In this document: positions 32,180 through 39,984 of the stretch, piece by piece
Layout: each line of letters starts with the position of its first letter
Numbering within the stretch: the stretch's first letter is position 1
DNA from: Bacteroidota bacterium
GTDB lineage: Bacteria; Bacteroidota; Bacteroidia; Chitinophagales; Chitinophagaceae
NCBI GenBank assembly: GCA_947476825.1
Contig: CANJRV010000019.1
Span: forward strand, 1-41,925
Length of the DNA: 41,925 nucleotides
Direction: 5' to 3'
Program-made: the position numbers and the translations under genes
Notes under the pieces: generated by a model
Seen by the model: only the letters and a program-made list of their open reading frames with translations
The model's database searches: none
Told to the model about the DNA's origin: nothing

Positions 32180-34372
32180 ATGATGAAGAAGTATTTACCA
32201 ATGATGTTGACATTAATTTCAACAAGTGTATTCGCGCAAAATAACAAAGACACATTGCGTTCTATTGAATTGCCAGCGACTGTTATTAAAGAGTATAAAC
32301 AAAACCTAAAGGACGAGGCCGTAACCAAAAAAGTGGATCCGAAATTGATGCAAAGATTGAATCAAGCAAGTGATTTGCCTTATGTATTAAACGCCATGAG
32401 CAATGTAGTTGTTACCTCGGATGCAGGCACTGGCACAGGTTATACAGGCATACGTGTACGAGGGGCAGACCTTACTCGTATCAATGTTACAATGAACGGT
32501 GTGCCCGTAAATGATCCTGAAAGTCAGGCTACTTATTTTGTGGATATGCCCGATTTGCTTTCTTCAACACAAGCTATTGAATTGACAAAAGGTGTTGGTA
32601 ATTCTACCAATGGCAATGCAAGTTTTGGTGCAGCAATTGCTATTCATAATTTAGATGTACAAGATCTAAAAGCACATGCTTCTTATCGTATAGATTATGG
32701 CACATTCAATTCCATGAAAAATACAGTTCGTTTGACAACTGGCTTAATCAATCAACATTTGATTGCGACGTTTAGAGCGTCCAGTATTTCTTCAGATGGT
32801 TATATAGACCGCTCTGCATCTGCATTGAAAGCTTTGCAAGGCACCTTTAAATATATTGTGAATCCGAATACGCAATTGGTTTTTAATTATGTAAAAGGAA
32901 AAGAAAAAACGGGTCAAGCATGGGATGGTGTGCCACAAGATAGTTTAGCAACAAACCGCCAATTGAATTATTTGGGCATAAGAAGTGATGGTACTTATTA
33001 TGAGAATCAAACGGATAATTACCAACAAGATTATTATCAATTTTTTGCAGACCATCATATCAATAATCATTTTACCATTGGGTCTACTTTATTTTATACC
33101 AAAGGAAAAGGCTATTATGAAGAATATTGGACAGAGCAAAAGTTTTCTGATTATGGGTTACCAAATTTTATTCGTGGCAATGATACCATGGAGTCTACCG
33201 ATTTGGCTCGACAAATTTGGCTCGACAATGATTTTTATGGAGGCAGATTATACTTAAATTATTTTTCTAAAAAAATAGATGCTGGTTTGTATTTAAATTA
33301 CAACGAATATAAAGGCAAGCATTTTGGGGATATTATTTGGGCAGATTATGGTGTGCCAAATGGCTATCAGTGGTATCATCTAACCGCACAAAAAAATGAT
33401 GCAAATATTTACGGTATGCTCGATTATAAACTGTCGGCTAAACTTAATTTATTCGCAGATTTACAATATCGACAAGTACATTATACCTTGAATGGCTTTA
33501 GACATCATCCTGCAATTAGACATGATTTAATGTATCATTTCTTTAATCCAAAATTAAAATTGACTTACACATCCAATAAAACTATTTCTAGTTTATTGGT
33601 CGGCATTGCGCAAAAAGAACCCAATAGAGATGATATAGAAGCAAGTGCTTCTAGTGTGCCTAAACCTGAAAAATTATTTGATGTAGAATGGAATGAAGTG
33701 TATAGTCCGAATAGACATTGGGCATTGTATGCAACTGCTTTTTTAATGTATTATCAAGATCAGTTGGTATTGACAGGCAAATTGAATGATGTGGGTGCTT
33801 ATACTAGAACCAATATTCCAGAGAGTTATAGAACGGGTATTGAATTGGAAGCCGCTTGGAAACCTGCTTGTAGATATGTAGAAGTAAAAGGAAATATTGC
33901 ATTAAGTGAAAATAAGATTACACAATTTGATGAGTACTTAGATGATTATGATAATGGGGGACAAGTAAAAAATAGTTATACCAAAACCGATATTTCATTT
34001 TCGCCAAATGTGGTAGCTTCAGCAACGGTTTCTGTTTTTCCAATGAAAGGAAAATGGAATAGAAAAACAGAAAATTTGTCGATAGATATTTTACCTAAGT
34101 ATGTTGGAAAACAATATTTAGACAATACACAAAATCCAGATCGTATATTGAAAAGTTATTTTGTAAACGATGTCATGATACATTGTCCTTTGCCATTGCA
34201 ATCAGGTGCTAAACTAATTTTGCGAACAGGAATCTATAATGTATTCAATCATTTGTATGAGTCCAATGGCGCATCCTATAGCTATTTTGTAAATCAAAAA
34301 GCGCAAGCAGCTAATTATTATTATCCGCAAGCAGGTCGTAGATGGATGTTGGGAATTGGGGTTGAGTTTTAG
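32180..34372 (+). CDS. TonB-dependent outer-membrane receptor under TPP-riboswitch control, probable thiamine uptake
   Basis: About 730 residues from the ATG at 32180 (32183 also possible); the upstream GTG would place a start before the signal peptide, so I reject it. Signal peptide MKKYLPMMLTLISTSVFAQ. Plug domain about 45-145 (VLNAMSNVVVTSDAGTGTGYTGIRVRG, NDPESQATYF), then a 22-strand barrel ending with WMLGIGVEF, the terminal aromatic strand. The TPP riboswitch upstream strongly suggests thiamine or a thiamine precursor as substrate, by analogy with thiamine-regulated TonB receptors described in Bacteroidota. No inner-membrane transporter gene adjoins it. Confidence 0.88.
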   Translation: MMKKYLPMMLTLISTSVFAQNNKDTLRSIELPATVIKEYKQNLKDEAVTKKVDPKLMQRLNQASDLPYVLNAMSNVVVTSDAGTGTGYTGIRVRGADLTRINVTMNGVPVNDPESQATYFVDMPDLLSSTQAIELTKGVGNSTNGNASFGAAIAIHNLDVQDLKAHASYRIDYGTFNSMKNTVRLTTGLINQHLIATFRASSISSDGYIDRSASALKALQGTFKYIVNPNTQLVFNYVKGKEKTGQAWDGVPQDSLATNRQLNYLGIRSDGTYYENQTDNYQQDYYQFFADHHINNHFTIGSTLFYTKGKGYYEEYWTEQKFSDYGLPNFIRGNDTMESTDLARQIWLDNDFYGGRLYLNYFSKKIDAGLYLNYNEYKGKHFGDIIWADYGVPNGYQWYHLTAQKNDANIYGMLDYKLSAKLNLFADLQYRQVHYTLNGFRHHPAIRHDLMYHFFNPKLKLTYTSNKTISSLLVGIAQKEPNRDDIEASASSVPKPEKLFDVEWNEVYSPNRHWALYATAFLMYYQDQLVLTGKLNDVGAYTRTNIPESYRTGIELEAAWKPACRYVEVKGNIALSENKITQFDEYLDDYDNGGQVKNSYTKTDISFSPNVVASATVSVFPMKGKWNRKTENLSIDILPKYVGKQYLDNTQNPDRILKSYFVNDVMIHCPLPLQSGAKLILRTGIYNVFNHLYESNGASYSYFVNQKAQAANYYYPQAGRRWMLGIGVEF

Positions 34373-34387
34373 ATGGAAGGCTTCGCT

Positions 34388-34420
34388 AAGGAAGGCTTTG
34401 CTCAAAGCGAAGCCTTCCTT
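34388..34420. terminator. Terminator-like hairpin between convergent receptor and carbonic anhydrase genes
   Basis: A 15-bp stem AAGGAAGGCTTTGCT with one G-T wobble, loop CAA, and AGCGAAGCCTTCCTT. This second arm is identical to that at 1245-1259. A partial copy (GGAAGGCTTCGCT, 34375-34387) precedes it. It lies between the stops at 34372 and 34425. Confidence 0.7.
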
Positions 34421-34424
34421 GTGA

Positions 34425-35051
34425 CTAATCTAATTTATAGATCTCCATGATATGTTGTAATACATCTTCAAAATCAATTTTTAAATCAATTAATTTGCCA
34501 GTATAAATATCGAATACCCAGCCATGCACCATTAATCCTCTATGCTTGACAGCTTGCTGTACTGCTGCAGATTTGAGCAGGTTGACACATTGTTCTTGAA
34601 CGTTTAATTCTACTAATCGGTCGTATCTTTTTTCTTCTTCATCAATCGCATTCAGTTCCTCTTTATGCAATCGATACACATCTCTTATGTTGCGTAGCCA
34701 CGGATTTAGAATGCCTAAGTCGGCAGGTTGCATTGCAGATTTTACACCACCACAATGATAATGTCCGCATACCACAATATGATTGACTTGGAGCACAGTA
34801 ACTGCATAATTTAACACAGACATTACATTCAAATCTATATTATTAACTAGGTTGGCAATATTTCGATGCACAAATACTTCACCCGGTTTTACGCCCATCA
34901 AATCTTCGGCAGTAACTCGACTATCGGAGCAGCCAATATATAAAATTTCGGGCGCTTGACCTTTGGATAAATCTTTAAAATAATTCGGATCTAAGCCTAT
35001 TTTTTCTGCTACCCATTTTTCATTATTCTTAAATACGTTTGCTATGTCCAT
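34425..35051 (-). CDS. can: Beta-class carbonic anhydrase
   Basis: 208 residues. It hydrates CO2 to bicarbonate with a zinc ion. Ligands are Cys41 in CSDSRV (with Asp43 and Arg45), His97 and Cys100 in CGHYHCGG. The HRNIANLV segment near residue 62 supports the assignment. No signal peptide, so cytoplasmic. Start ATG at 35051. It converges on the TonB receptor gene across the terminator hairpin. Length and motifs are normal, so it should be active. Confidence 0.95.
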   Translation of the reverse strand: MDIANVFKNNEKWVAEKIGLDPNYFKDLSKGQAPEILYIGCSDSRVTAEDLMGVKPGEVFVHRNIANLVNNIDLNVMSVLNYAVTVLQVNHIVVCGHYHCGGVKSAMQPADLGILNPWLRNIRDVYRLHKEELNAIDEEEKRYDRLVELNVQEQCVNLLKSAAVQQAVKHRGLMVHGWVFDIYTGKLIDLKIDFEDVLQHIMEIYKLD

Positions 35052-35317
35052 GTTTTTTTATTGAATAGAAGGAGGAAGTAAATTCCATTTCAGAATGTCA
35101 AATATAAGGAATGAATGATGAAGATTTGGGATATGGGGGAAGGAGAATTTTAGAATGGACTAACAAAGTCTTTTAAATTCAAATTGGAGAAAATCGAATT
35201 GTTCTATAAGGAATTGCTTTTTGTTACGAACAATAATAAAAATTAATTGAAAAGCATTATGTAGATTTGAGGTGAGTAACAAGTTTCTAAACAAATTAAC
35301 CAAATTCAACATTTGAT

Positions 35318-35896
35318 ATGAATCAAGATTTATTAAAGGAGGACAGAGATTATTTCTTAACTCTTACTTGGACATTTAGAAAGTGGATTGCTAGTCCTGC
35401 ATTAAAAGATAAATCAGTTGGTGGAGGTACAAGATTGTTTACTGGGCAAAATTATGATAATAGATTTTTTGAATATATTGAAGATGGCTGGACACATGAT
35501 CATTGTGAAATATGTCAATCCTATTTAACTGAAAGTGATGATATTACTGAACAGTATGGTTATACGGACAATAATCACACATGGTTATGTTATACATGTT
35601 ATAGAAATTTTCTGACTAAAGACTTCGTAACAAATGAATTTTTACTGAGTGATATAGTAGAATTCAGCAATGGTAATGTTGCTTTGTTTGTTCGATCACT
35701 TGTTAAAGACATGAATTTTCGAGTGTCGAATAATTCTAAATTTGGGAATATAGAAATCACAAAACATTTAGAAATTCCTAGGAAAATATTAGATAATGGA
35801 CTACAAGATTTATCGACTTATACGATGATATTAAAGAATAATTTGGATAAGGATAAGATTGTCAAAGAGAATTTGTATAAACTTACAGAAGAGTAG
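35318..35896 (+). CDS. Protein of unknown function with a zinc-ribbon-like Cys4 cluster
   Basis: 192 residues, no signal peptide. Two CxxC pairs, CEIC and CYTC (HDHCEICQSYL, then WLCYTCYRNF, residues about 66-102), look like a zinc ribbon with His nearby. No known family is recognised. Preceded by 266 bp (35052-35317) without a gene or clear promoter motif, and followed by 165 bp before the DUF433 gene. Codon use and gene content do not suggest a particular origin. It may be a regulator or nucleic-acid-binding protein, but that is a guess from the motif alone. Confidence 0.55.
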   Translation: MNQDLLKEDRDYFLTLTWTFRKWIASPALKDKSVGGGTRLFTGQNYDNRFFEYIEDGWTHDHCEICQSYLTESDDITEQYGYTDNNHTWLCYTCYRNFLTKDFVTNEFLLSDIVEFSNGNVALFVRSLVKDMNFRVSNNSKFGNIEITKHLEIPRKILDNGLQDLSTYTMILKNNLDKDKIVKENLYKLTEE

Positions 35897-36061
35897 AATC
35901 GTCTACAGTATCTCTTGAAAATGTTAGCACTAAAGTATTAATTCTATTAGTTCTTAATTTACACGTTATGCCTTGAATCACAGTCCCTATTATGTCGTGT
36001 AGCTTTTATATGTACTGAAAACACGATACCAAGAATATGAATTATTTATTACCTTTATCCA

Positions 36062-36301
36062 ATGAAATCAAGCGACATCATTACAATCGATAAAGATATT
36101 CTGAGTGGACAAGCAGTTTTTAAGGGTACTCGAATTCCTGTAGAATCCTTATTTGATCATCTAGAATATGGTGTTTCTCTTGACGATTACCTTGAAGAAT
36201 TTCCTTCCGTTACCCGTGAACAAGCTGTGGTGGTTTTAGAAATGGCAAATAAAATAATTACATCCGCTAATATTGAAAGATTGTATGAAACTATTGCTTG
36301 A
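36062..36301 (+). CDS. DUF433-family antitoxin
   Basis: 79 residues. DUF433 features: IITIDKDILSGQAVFKGTRIPVE with the helix-turn-helix part EYGVSLDDYLEEFPSVTREQ. Such proteins pair with DUF5615 PIN-like toxins. The downstream partner starts 17 bp before this stop, at 36285, but is cut short (see 36285-36416), so this antitoxin may no longer have its own toxin. DUF433 proteins are thought to bind DNA and autoregulate their operon. Confidence 0.85.
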   Translation: MKSSDIITIDKDILSGQAVFKGTRIPVESLFDHLEYGVSLDDYLEEFPSVTREQAVVVLEMANKIITSANIERLYETIA

Positions 36302-36416
36302 TGAGAACCTTCCAAAGAAACTAAAATTAGATTTTGAAATTCATGATGTTTTTACCGTGCGAGATATGAATTGGCAGGGCATCAAGAATGGAGAGTTATT
36401 TAAATTATGCTTTTAA
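36285..36416 (+). pseudogene. Truncated DUF5615 PIN-like toxin
   Basis: 43 codons (ATG 36285, TAA 36414-36416), too short for the usual 110 or so residues. The N-terminus MKLLLDENLPKKLKLDF with HDVFTVRDMNWQGIKNGEL is the DUF5615 start and includes the first acidic residue of the PIN-like site; the rest is missing. It overlaps the DUF433 gene by 17 bp, the normal coupling in this pair. The frame ends just before the XerD stop region at 36434, so a deletion or recombination boundary may lie here. Confidence 0.75.
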
Positions 36417-36433
36417 ACTTTCAACCCCTTCAC

Positions 36434-37336
36434 TCACTTATATCTCGGATGAAATCTTGTCAAAGTTTCTCTTAGAAATTCTCGATCTAAATGGGTGTAT
36501 ATTTCTGTTGTAGTGATGCTTTCATGACCCAACATTTCTTGTACTGCTCTTAAGTCTGCACCGCCTTCTACCAAATGGGTTGCGAAGGAATGTCGTAGTG
36601 TATGCGGATGTATATTTTTTCGAATACCTGCTTGCTCTGTTGCTTTTTTAATGATGTAAAATATCATCACTCTAGATAGTTTACCACCTCGTCGATTTAA
36701 GAATAAGATGTCCTCGCACTTGTTTGCTACTTTGATTTGAACGCGTATGTTTTCCGCATAGATAGAGATATATTTTAATGCAGAGGATCCTATTGGAATG
36801 AGCCTTTCTTTGTTTCCTTTTCCTATTACCCGTATGCATTGTTCTTGTGCATAAATATGGGATATACGTAATTCGGTTAATTCGCTCACGCGCAAACCAC
36901 AACTATACATCACTTCCAATATGGCTTTGTTGCGTGTGCCTTCTGGTGTACTGAGGTCAAGGCTATTGAATAATAAATCTAACTCTTCAACAGATAATGT
37001 GTCGGGAAGCTTGCGACTAGTTTTTGGTGATTCTAAAAGTTCCGTTGGGTTAATGCTAAGAATATCTTCTAACACTAGGTATTTGAAAAAACCTTTCAAG
37101 CCAGATACTATGCGCGATTGGGAAGTAGCAGACATGCCTAATTCATGTATCCATTGTAAAAAAGATTGCAGAATGGAAGTCGTAATTTCTTCTAATTGAA
37201 TCGTTGGGTGATGGGATTGTAAAAATTGTTCTAGCTTCTCCACATCCTGCAAATAAGCCATTACAGAATTTTCGCTGAGCGATTTTTCCAACTGCAAGTA
37301 GGATGTAAAGCCTTTTCTAAATGATGTCCAATTCAC
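36434..37336 (-). CDS. xerD: XerC/XerD-family site-specific tyrosine recombinase, GTG start
   Basis: 300 residues. N-terminal SAM-like core-binding domain 1-95 and catalytic domain from about 110. Catalytic residues are Arg149 (CGLRVSEL), Lys173 (GKGNKER), His245 and Arg248 (HPHTLRHS), His271 (LGHESI) and Tyr280 (TEIYTHL). Full length and typical of chromosomal XerD, which resolves chromosome dimers at dif. The GTG at 37336 is the only start fitting the N-terminus. No dif-like site was recognised nearby. It could also be a lone integrase, but the sequence looks like the core recombinase. Confidence 0.9.
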   Translation of the reverse strand: MNWTSFRKGFTSYLQLEKSLSENSVMAYLQDVEKLEQFLQSHHPTIQLEEITTSILQSFLQWIHELGMSATSQSRIVSGLKGFFKYLVLEDILSINPTELLESPKTSRKLPDTLSVEELDLLFNSLDLSTPEGTRNKAILEVMYSCGLRVSELTELRISHIYAQEQCIRVIGKGNKERLIPIGSSALKYISIYAENIRVQIKVANKCEDILFLNRRGGKLSRVMIFYIIKKATEQAGIRKNIHPHTLRHSFATHLVEGGADLRAVQEMLGHESITTTEIYTHLDREFLRETLTRFHPRYK

Positions 37337-37422
37337 TGCTCAAAACTAATTCAATTTGAGGAAGTGGGAAATTCAATTTGTGGAAAGGATACATACGTGA
37401 TTGTTGCGACTACTATTTATTT

Positions 37423-37448
37423 GTTCTTTTGTCTTGACACAAAAGAAC
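37423..37448. repeat. Hairpin upstream of the XerD gene
   Basis: GTTCTTTTG (37423-37431) and CAAAAGAAC (37440-37448) form a perfect 9-bp stem with an 8-nt loop. This begins the nested repeat element that runs to about 37722. It is not downstream of any gene, so a terminator role is unlikely. Confidence 0.7.
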
Positions 37449-37722
37449 CAAAAAGTCAAGGCTGTGGATAGTTTGTGCCGATGTGAAAAAATAGAAAGGC
37501 TTTCCACTTTTCAATCGGCATAATACCATCTAAGATTTATAAAATAGGCCATTAGCCTATTTCATAAATCAAGATGGCATTAGCTAAAAAATGTTCGTGC
37601 TCGACGCAAATCGTCCAAACTCACCAGCTGCCTGCGGCTGGCTGGCTCAAACAGGGACGATTTGTTCGCTGACCACTCCATTTTTTTAACGCCAAACTAT
37701 CCAAGGCCATTTGCTCGAACAT
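37449..37722. repeat. Nested inverted-repeat intergenic element
   Basis: Outer arms GGATAGTTTG (37466-37475) and CAAACTATCC (37693-37702) enclose a long hairpin at 37526-37577 (16-bp arms with one mismatch, 37534-37549 and 37555-37570, plus CCATCT/AGATGG) and a perfect pair CAAATCGTCC/GGACGATTTG (37607-37616 and 37655-37664). No open frame is protein-like. It fills most of the 744-bp gap 37337-38080. It could be a non-autonomous mobile or structured RNA element. Confidence 0.65.
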
Positions 37723-37897
37723 CATTCGATGCAGTAATTTGGGATACACCATATGCGAAGGAAAATTCAATTTGTGGAAAGGATTTTATAAGAGTTCACT
37801 TATTAGTAAAAGTTCCTATTCCTCATTAGGATATGCAATGCAAAAGGATTGACTGAACTAAAGTTATAATAAGAAATCTGAGTTTCTATTGTGGTGT

Positions 37898-37980
37898 ATT
37901 GCGGCAACGATAGAACGAAAAGCCCGCACCACATCCGCCTCGGTGTGGGCGGACTTGCAGTGATAGCGTGTCTGCCGCCA
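37898..37980 (+). repeat. Dispersed intergenic repeat, copy 4 (different core)
   Basis: 83 bp. Ends TATTGCGGCAACGATAGAA and GATAGCGTGTCTGCCGCC match the other copies. The core is different: a GC-rich segment built of CCGCACCAC and GGTGTGGGCGGAC that can form its own hairpin. It lies between the XerD gene and the DUF4249 gene. Confidence 0.8.
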
Positions 37981-38045
37981 TAATATTATAGAATTATTTT
38001 TTCTCGGAAAACACGCTACTGTATGCTTACAAATCTTAAACCTTT

Positions 38046-38076
38046 TTGGCTATTTCTTTTTTGTCGGTTAACTTCG
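38046..38076 (+). promoter_or_regulatory. Candidate promoter of the DUF4249 gene, near-leaderless
   Basis: TTG (38046-38048), 20 nt, then TAACTTCG (38069-38076), one mismatch from TAnnTTTG. The ATG at 38081 is only 4 bp beyond the box, so transcription would start at or very near the ATG. Confidence 0.4.
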
Positions 38077-38080
38077 CCCC

Positions 38081-39007
38081 ATGAAAAAAATTGCAGTCTT
38101 TGTAATCCTAGCTTTCTTAGTCAACTGCTTCAGTTCTTGCGAAAAAGAAATCAATGTTAATCTAGCAGACAGCGAAAAAAAAATAGTCATAGAAGGCGTA
38201 ATTGAAAGTAATCAAGTGCCTTATGTTACCATTTCTAAAAGTATAGGTTTCTTTGACAAAATCGATTTGGGCTCTGTGCAATATGTAAATAATGCCGTTG
38301 TAAAAATTGAAGACCTTTCTGACAGTAAATCCATTACCTTGAAGGAATATAATTTGGATACGACGGTAGGAACGCAAACCTTTCATTTTCATATTTATGG
38401 GCCAGATTTGAATGATCCTATTGCCATGAGTTTTAAAGGTCAAGTAGAACACACCTATAAATTGTCTATTAGTGCTGAAGGCAAACAATATGAGTCTATT
38501 ACCAAAATACCAGGCTCGGTCGGTTTAGATTCCTTATGGCTAGAACCCGTGCCAGGTAAAGAAGACAGCTTCAAAGCTGTAAAGGCATACTATAATGATC
38601 CAGATACATTTGGCAATGCAGTAAGGTTAGAAACACTGACAAATCGATTTATTAAAACTGGTGTTCCAGAAATTTATTACACTTCATTTAATTCTGTGTA
38701 TAATGATGATATCATTAATGGAACCAGAATTCCGTTGAGCATTGATTTAGGTTATAATAAGTCAGAAAACTATTCACAAAGCGAAATAAATACCATCGGA
38801 TTTATTCGTAAAGGCGATACTGTAAATATTAAATGGAGTGCAATAGATACGCATGTATATGACTTTTGGGAAACCTTGGCTTTTTCTCAAAGTAGTGTTG
38901 GTAATCCTTTTGCTTCACCAACTAAAATCCAAAGTAATATACCAGGTGCTTTAGGAGTTTGGGCTGGTTACGGTAGTATTTATTACAAGATTATAGATTC
39001 CCTTTAA
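38081..39007 (+). CDS. DUF4249-family lipoprotein
   Basis: 308 residues. Signal peptide with lipobox NCFSSC (Cys20). Residues about 24-300 match DUF4249: EKEINVNLADSEKKIVIEG at the start, then KSIGFFDKIDL and NNAVVKIEDLSDSK (beta-sandwich domain), and a C-terminal strand YGSIYYKII. These Bacteroidota lipoproteins are commonly encoded beside TonB receptors, but none is adjacent here. It lies 21 bp before trxB, so it may share the transcript. Its biochemical role is unknown. Confidence 0.85.
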   Translation: MKKIAVFVILAFLVNCFSSCEKEINVNLADSEKKIVIEGVIESNQVPYVTISKSIGFFDKIDLGSVQYVNNAVVKIEDLSDSKSITLKEYNLDTTVGTQTFHFHIYGPDLNDPIAMSFKGQVEHTYKLSISAEGKQYESITKIPGSVGLDSLWLEPVPGKEDSFKAVKAYYNDPDTFGNAVRLETLTNRFIKTGVPEIYYTSFNSVYNDDIINGTRIPLSIDLGYNKSENYSQSEINTIGFIRKGDTVNIKWSAIDTHVYDFWETLAFSQSSVGNPFASPTKIQSNIPGALGVWAGYGSIYYKIIDSL

Positions 39008-39028
39008 TTCAAATTTTTAATTAATTAT

Positions 39029-39979
39029 ATGTCACAAGAAATAGAAAAAGTACAATTACTCATTATTGGTTCAGGTCCTGCTGGATATACGGCTGCCATC
39101 TATGCTGCACGTGCAAACCTAAATCCAGTTTTATACCAAGGCTTACAACCAGGTGGTCAACTTACTATCACCACAGAAGTAGAAAATTATCCTGGCTATC
39201 CGGATGGTGTAATGGGGCCAAAAATGATGCAAGAGTTTGAAGAGCAAGCCAAGCGCATGGGTGCAGATATTCGTTGGGGCATGGCGTCAAAAGTAGATTT
39301 ATCTAAACAGCCTTATCGTGTAGAAATAGATGAAGAAAAATGGATTGAAGCAAATGCCATTATTATTTCTACTGGTGCATCTGCAAAATGGTTAGGCATT
39401 CCTAAAGAAGAGCAATTGGCTACAACAGGCGGCGGCGTTAGTGCTTGTGCAGTTTGTGATGGCGCATTTTTTAGAAATAAAGAAGTAGCGATTGTTGGTG
39501 CAGGAGATACTGCCTGTGAAGAAGCAATTTATTTGAGCAAACTATGCAGTACCGTTCACATGATGATACGCAGTGAAAAAATGCGTGCGAGTAAAGTAAT
39601 GCAAGATCGCGTATTGGCAACTCCGAATATTAAAGTGTATTGGAATACCGTAATTGATGAAATAGAATGTGGTGAAAAAATTACTGGCGTTATTTTAAAA
39701 CAGAATGCAACTGGCGAAAAAACAAATTTGCCAATTAGTGCATTGTTCGTTGCTATCGGACATACTCCAAATAGTGATTTATTTAAACCATGGATAAACA
39801 TGGATGAAACAGGTTATATCATCACGCAAGCAGGTTCTACCAAAACAAATATCGAAGGTGTATTTGCGAGTGGTGATGTTCAAGATAAAACCTATAGACA
39901 AGCAGTAACTGCTGCTGGAAGTGGCTGTATGGCTGCCTTAGATGCCGAAAGATATTTAAGTGAAAAAGGATTGCACTAA
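39029..39979 (+). CDS. trxB: Thioredoxin reductase
   Basis: 316 residues, typical of bacterial TrxB. FAD-binding GSGPAGYTAA at residues 14-23, the second half with GAGDTACEEA (about 157-166) for NADPH, redox-active CAVC at 140-143 and the GDVQDKTYRQ segment (about 280-289) that closes the FAD site. It uses NADPH to reduce thioredoxin in the cytoplasm. The upstream lipoprotein stop is 21 bp away and the downstream start 5 bp after this stop, suggesting co-transcription. Confidence 0.97.
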   Translation: MSQEIEKVQLLIIGSGPAGYTAAIYAARANLNPVLYQGLQPGGQLTITTEVENYPGYPDGVMGPKMMQEFEEQAKRMGADIRWGMASKVDLSKQPYRVEIDEEKWIEANAIIISTGASAKWLGIPKEEQLATTGGGVSACAVCDGAFFRNKEVAIVGAGDTACEEAIYLSKLCSTVHMMIRSEKMRASKVMQDRVLATPNIKVYWNTVIDEIECGEKITGVILKQNATGEKTNLPISALFVAIGHTPNSDLFKPWINMDETGYIITQAGSTKTNIEGVFASGDVQDKTYRQAVTAAGSGCMAALDAERYLSEKGLH

Positions 39980-39984
39980 AAACA

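Noticed and set aside
37423-37722. CRISPR array or dif site near the XerD gene
   Set aside because: There are inverted rather than regularly spaced direct repeats, and no dif-like 28-bp site was recognised.
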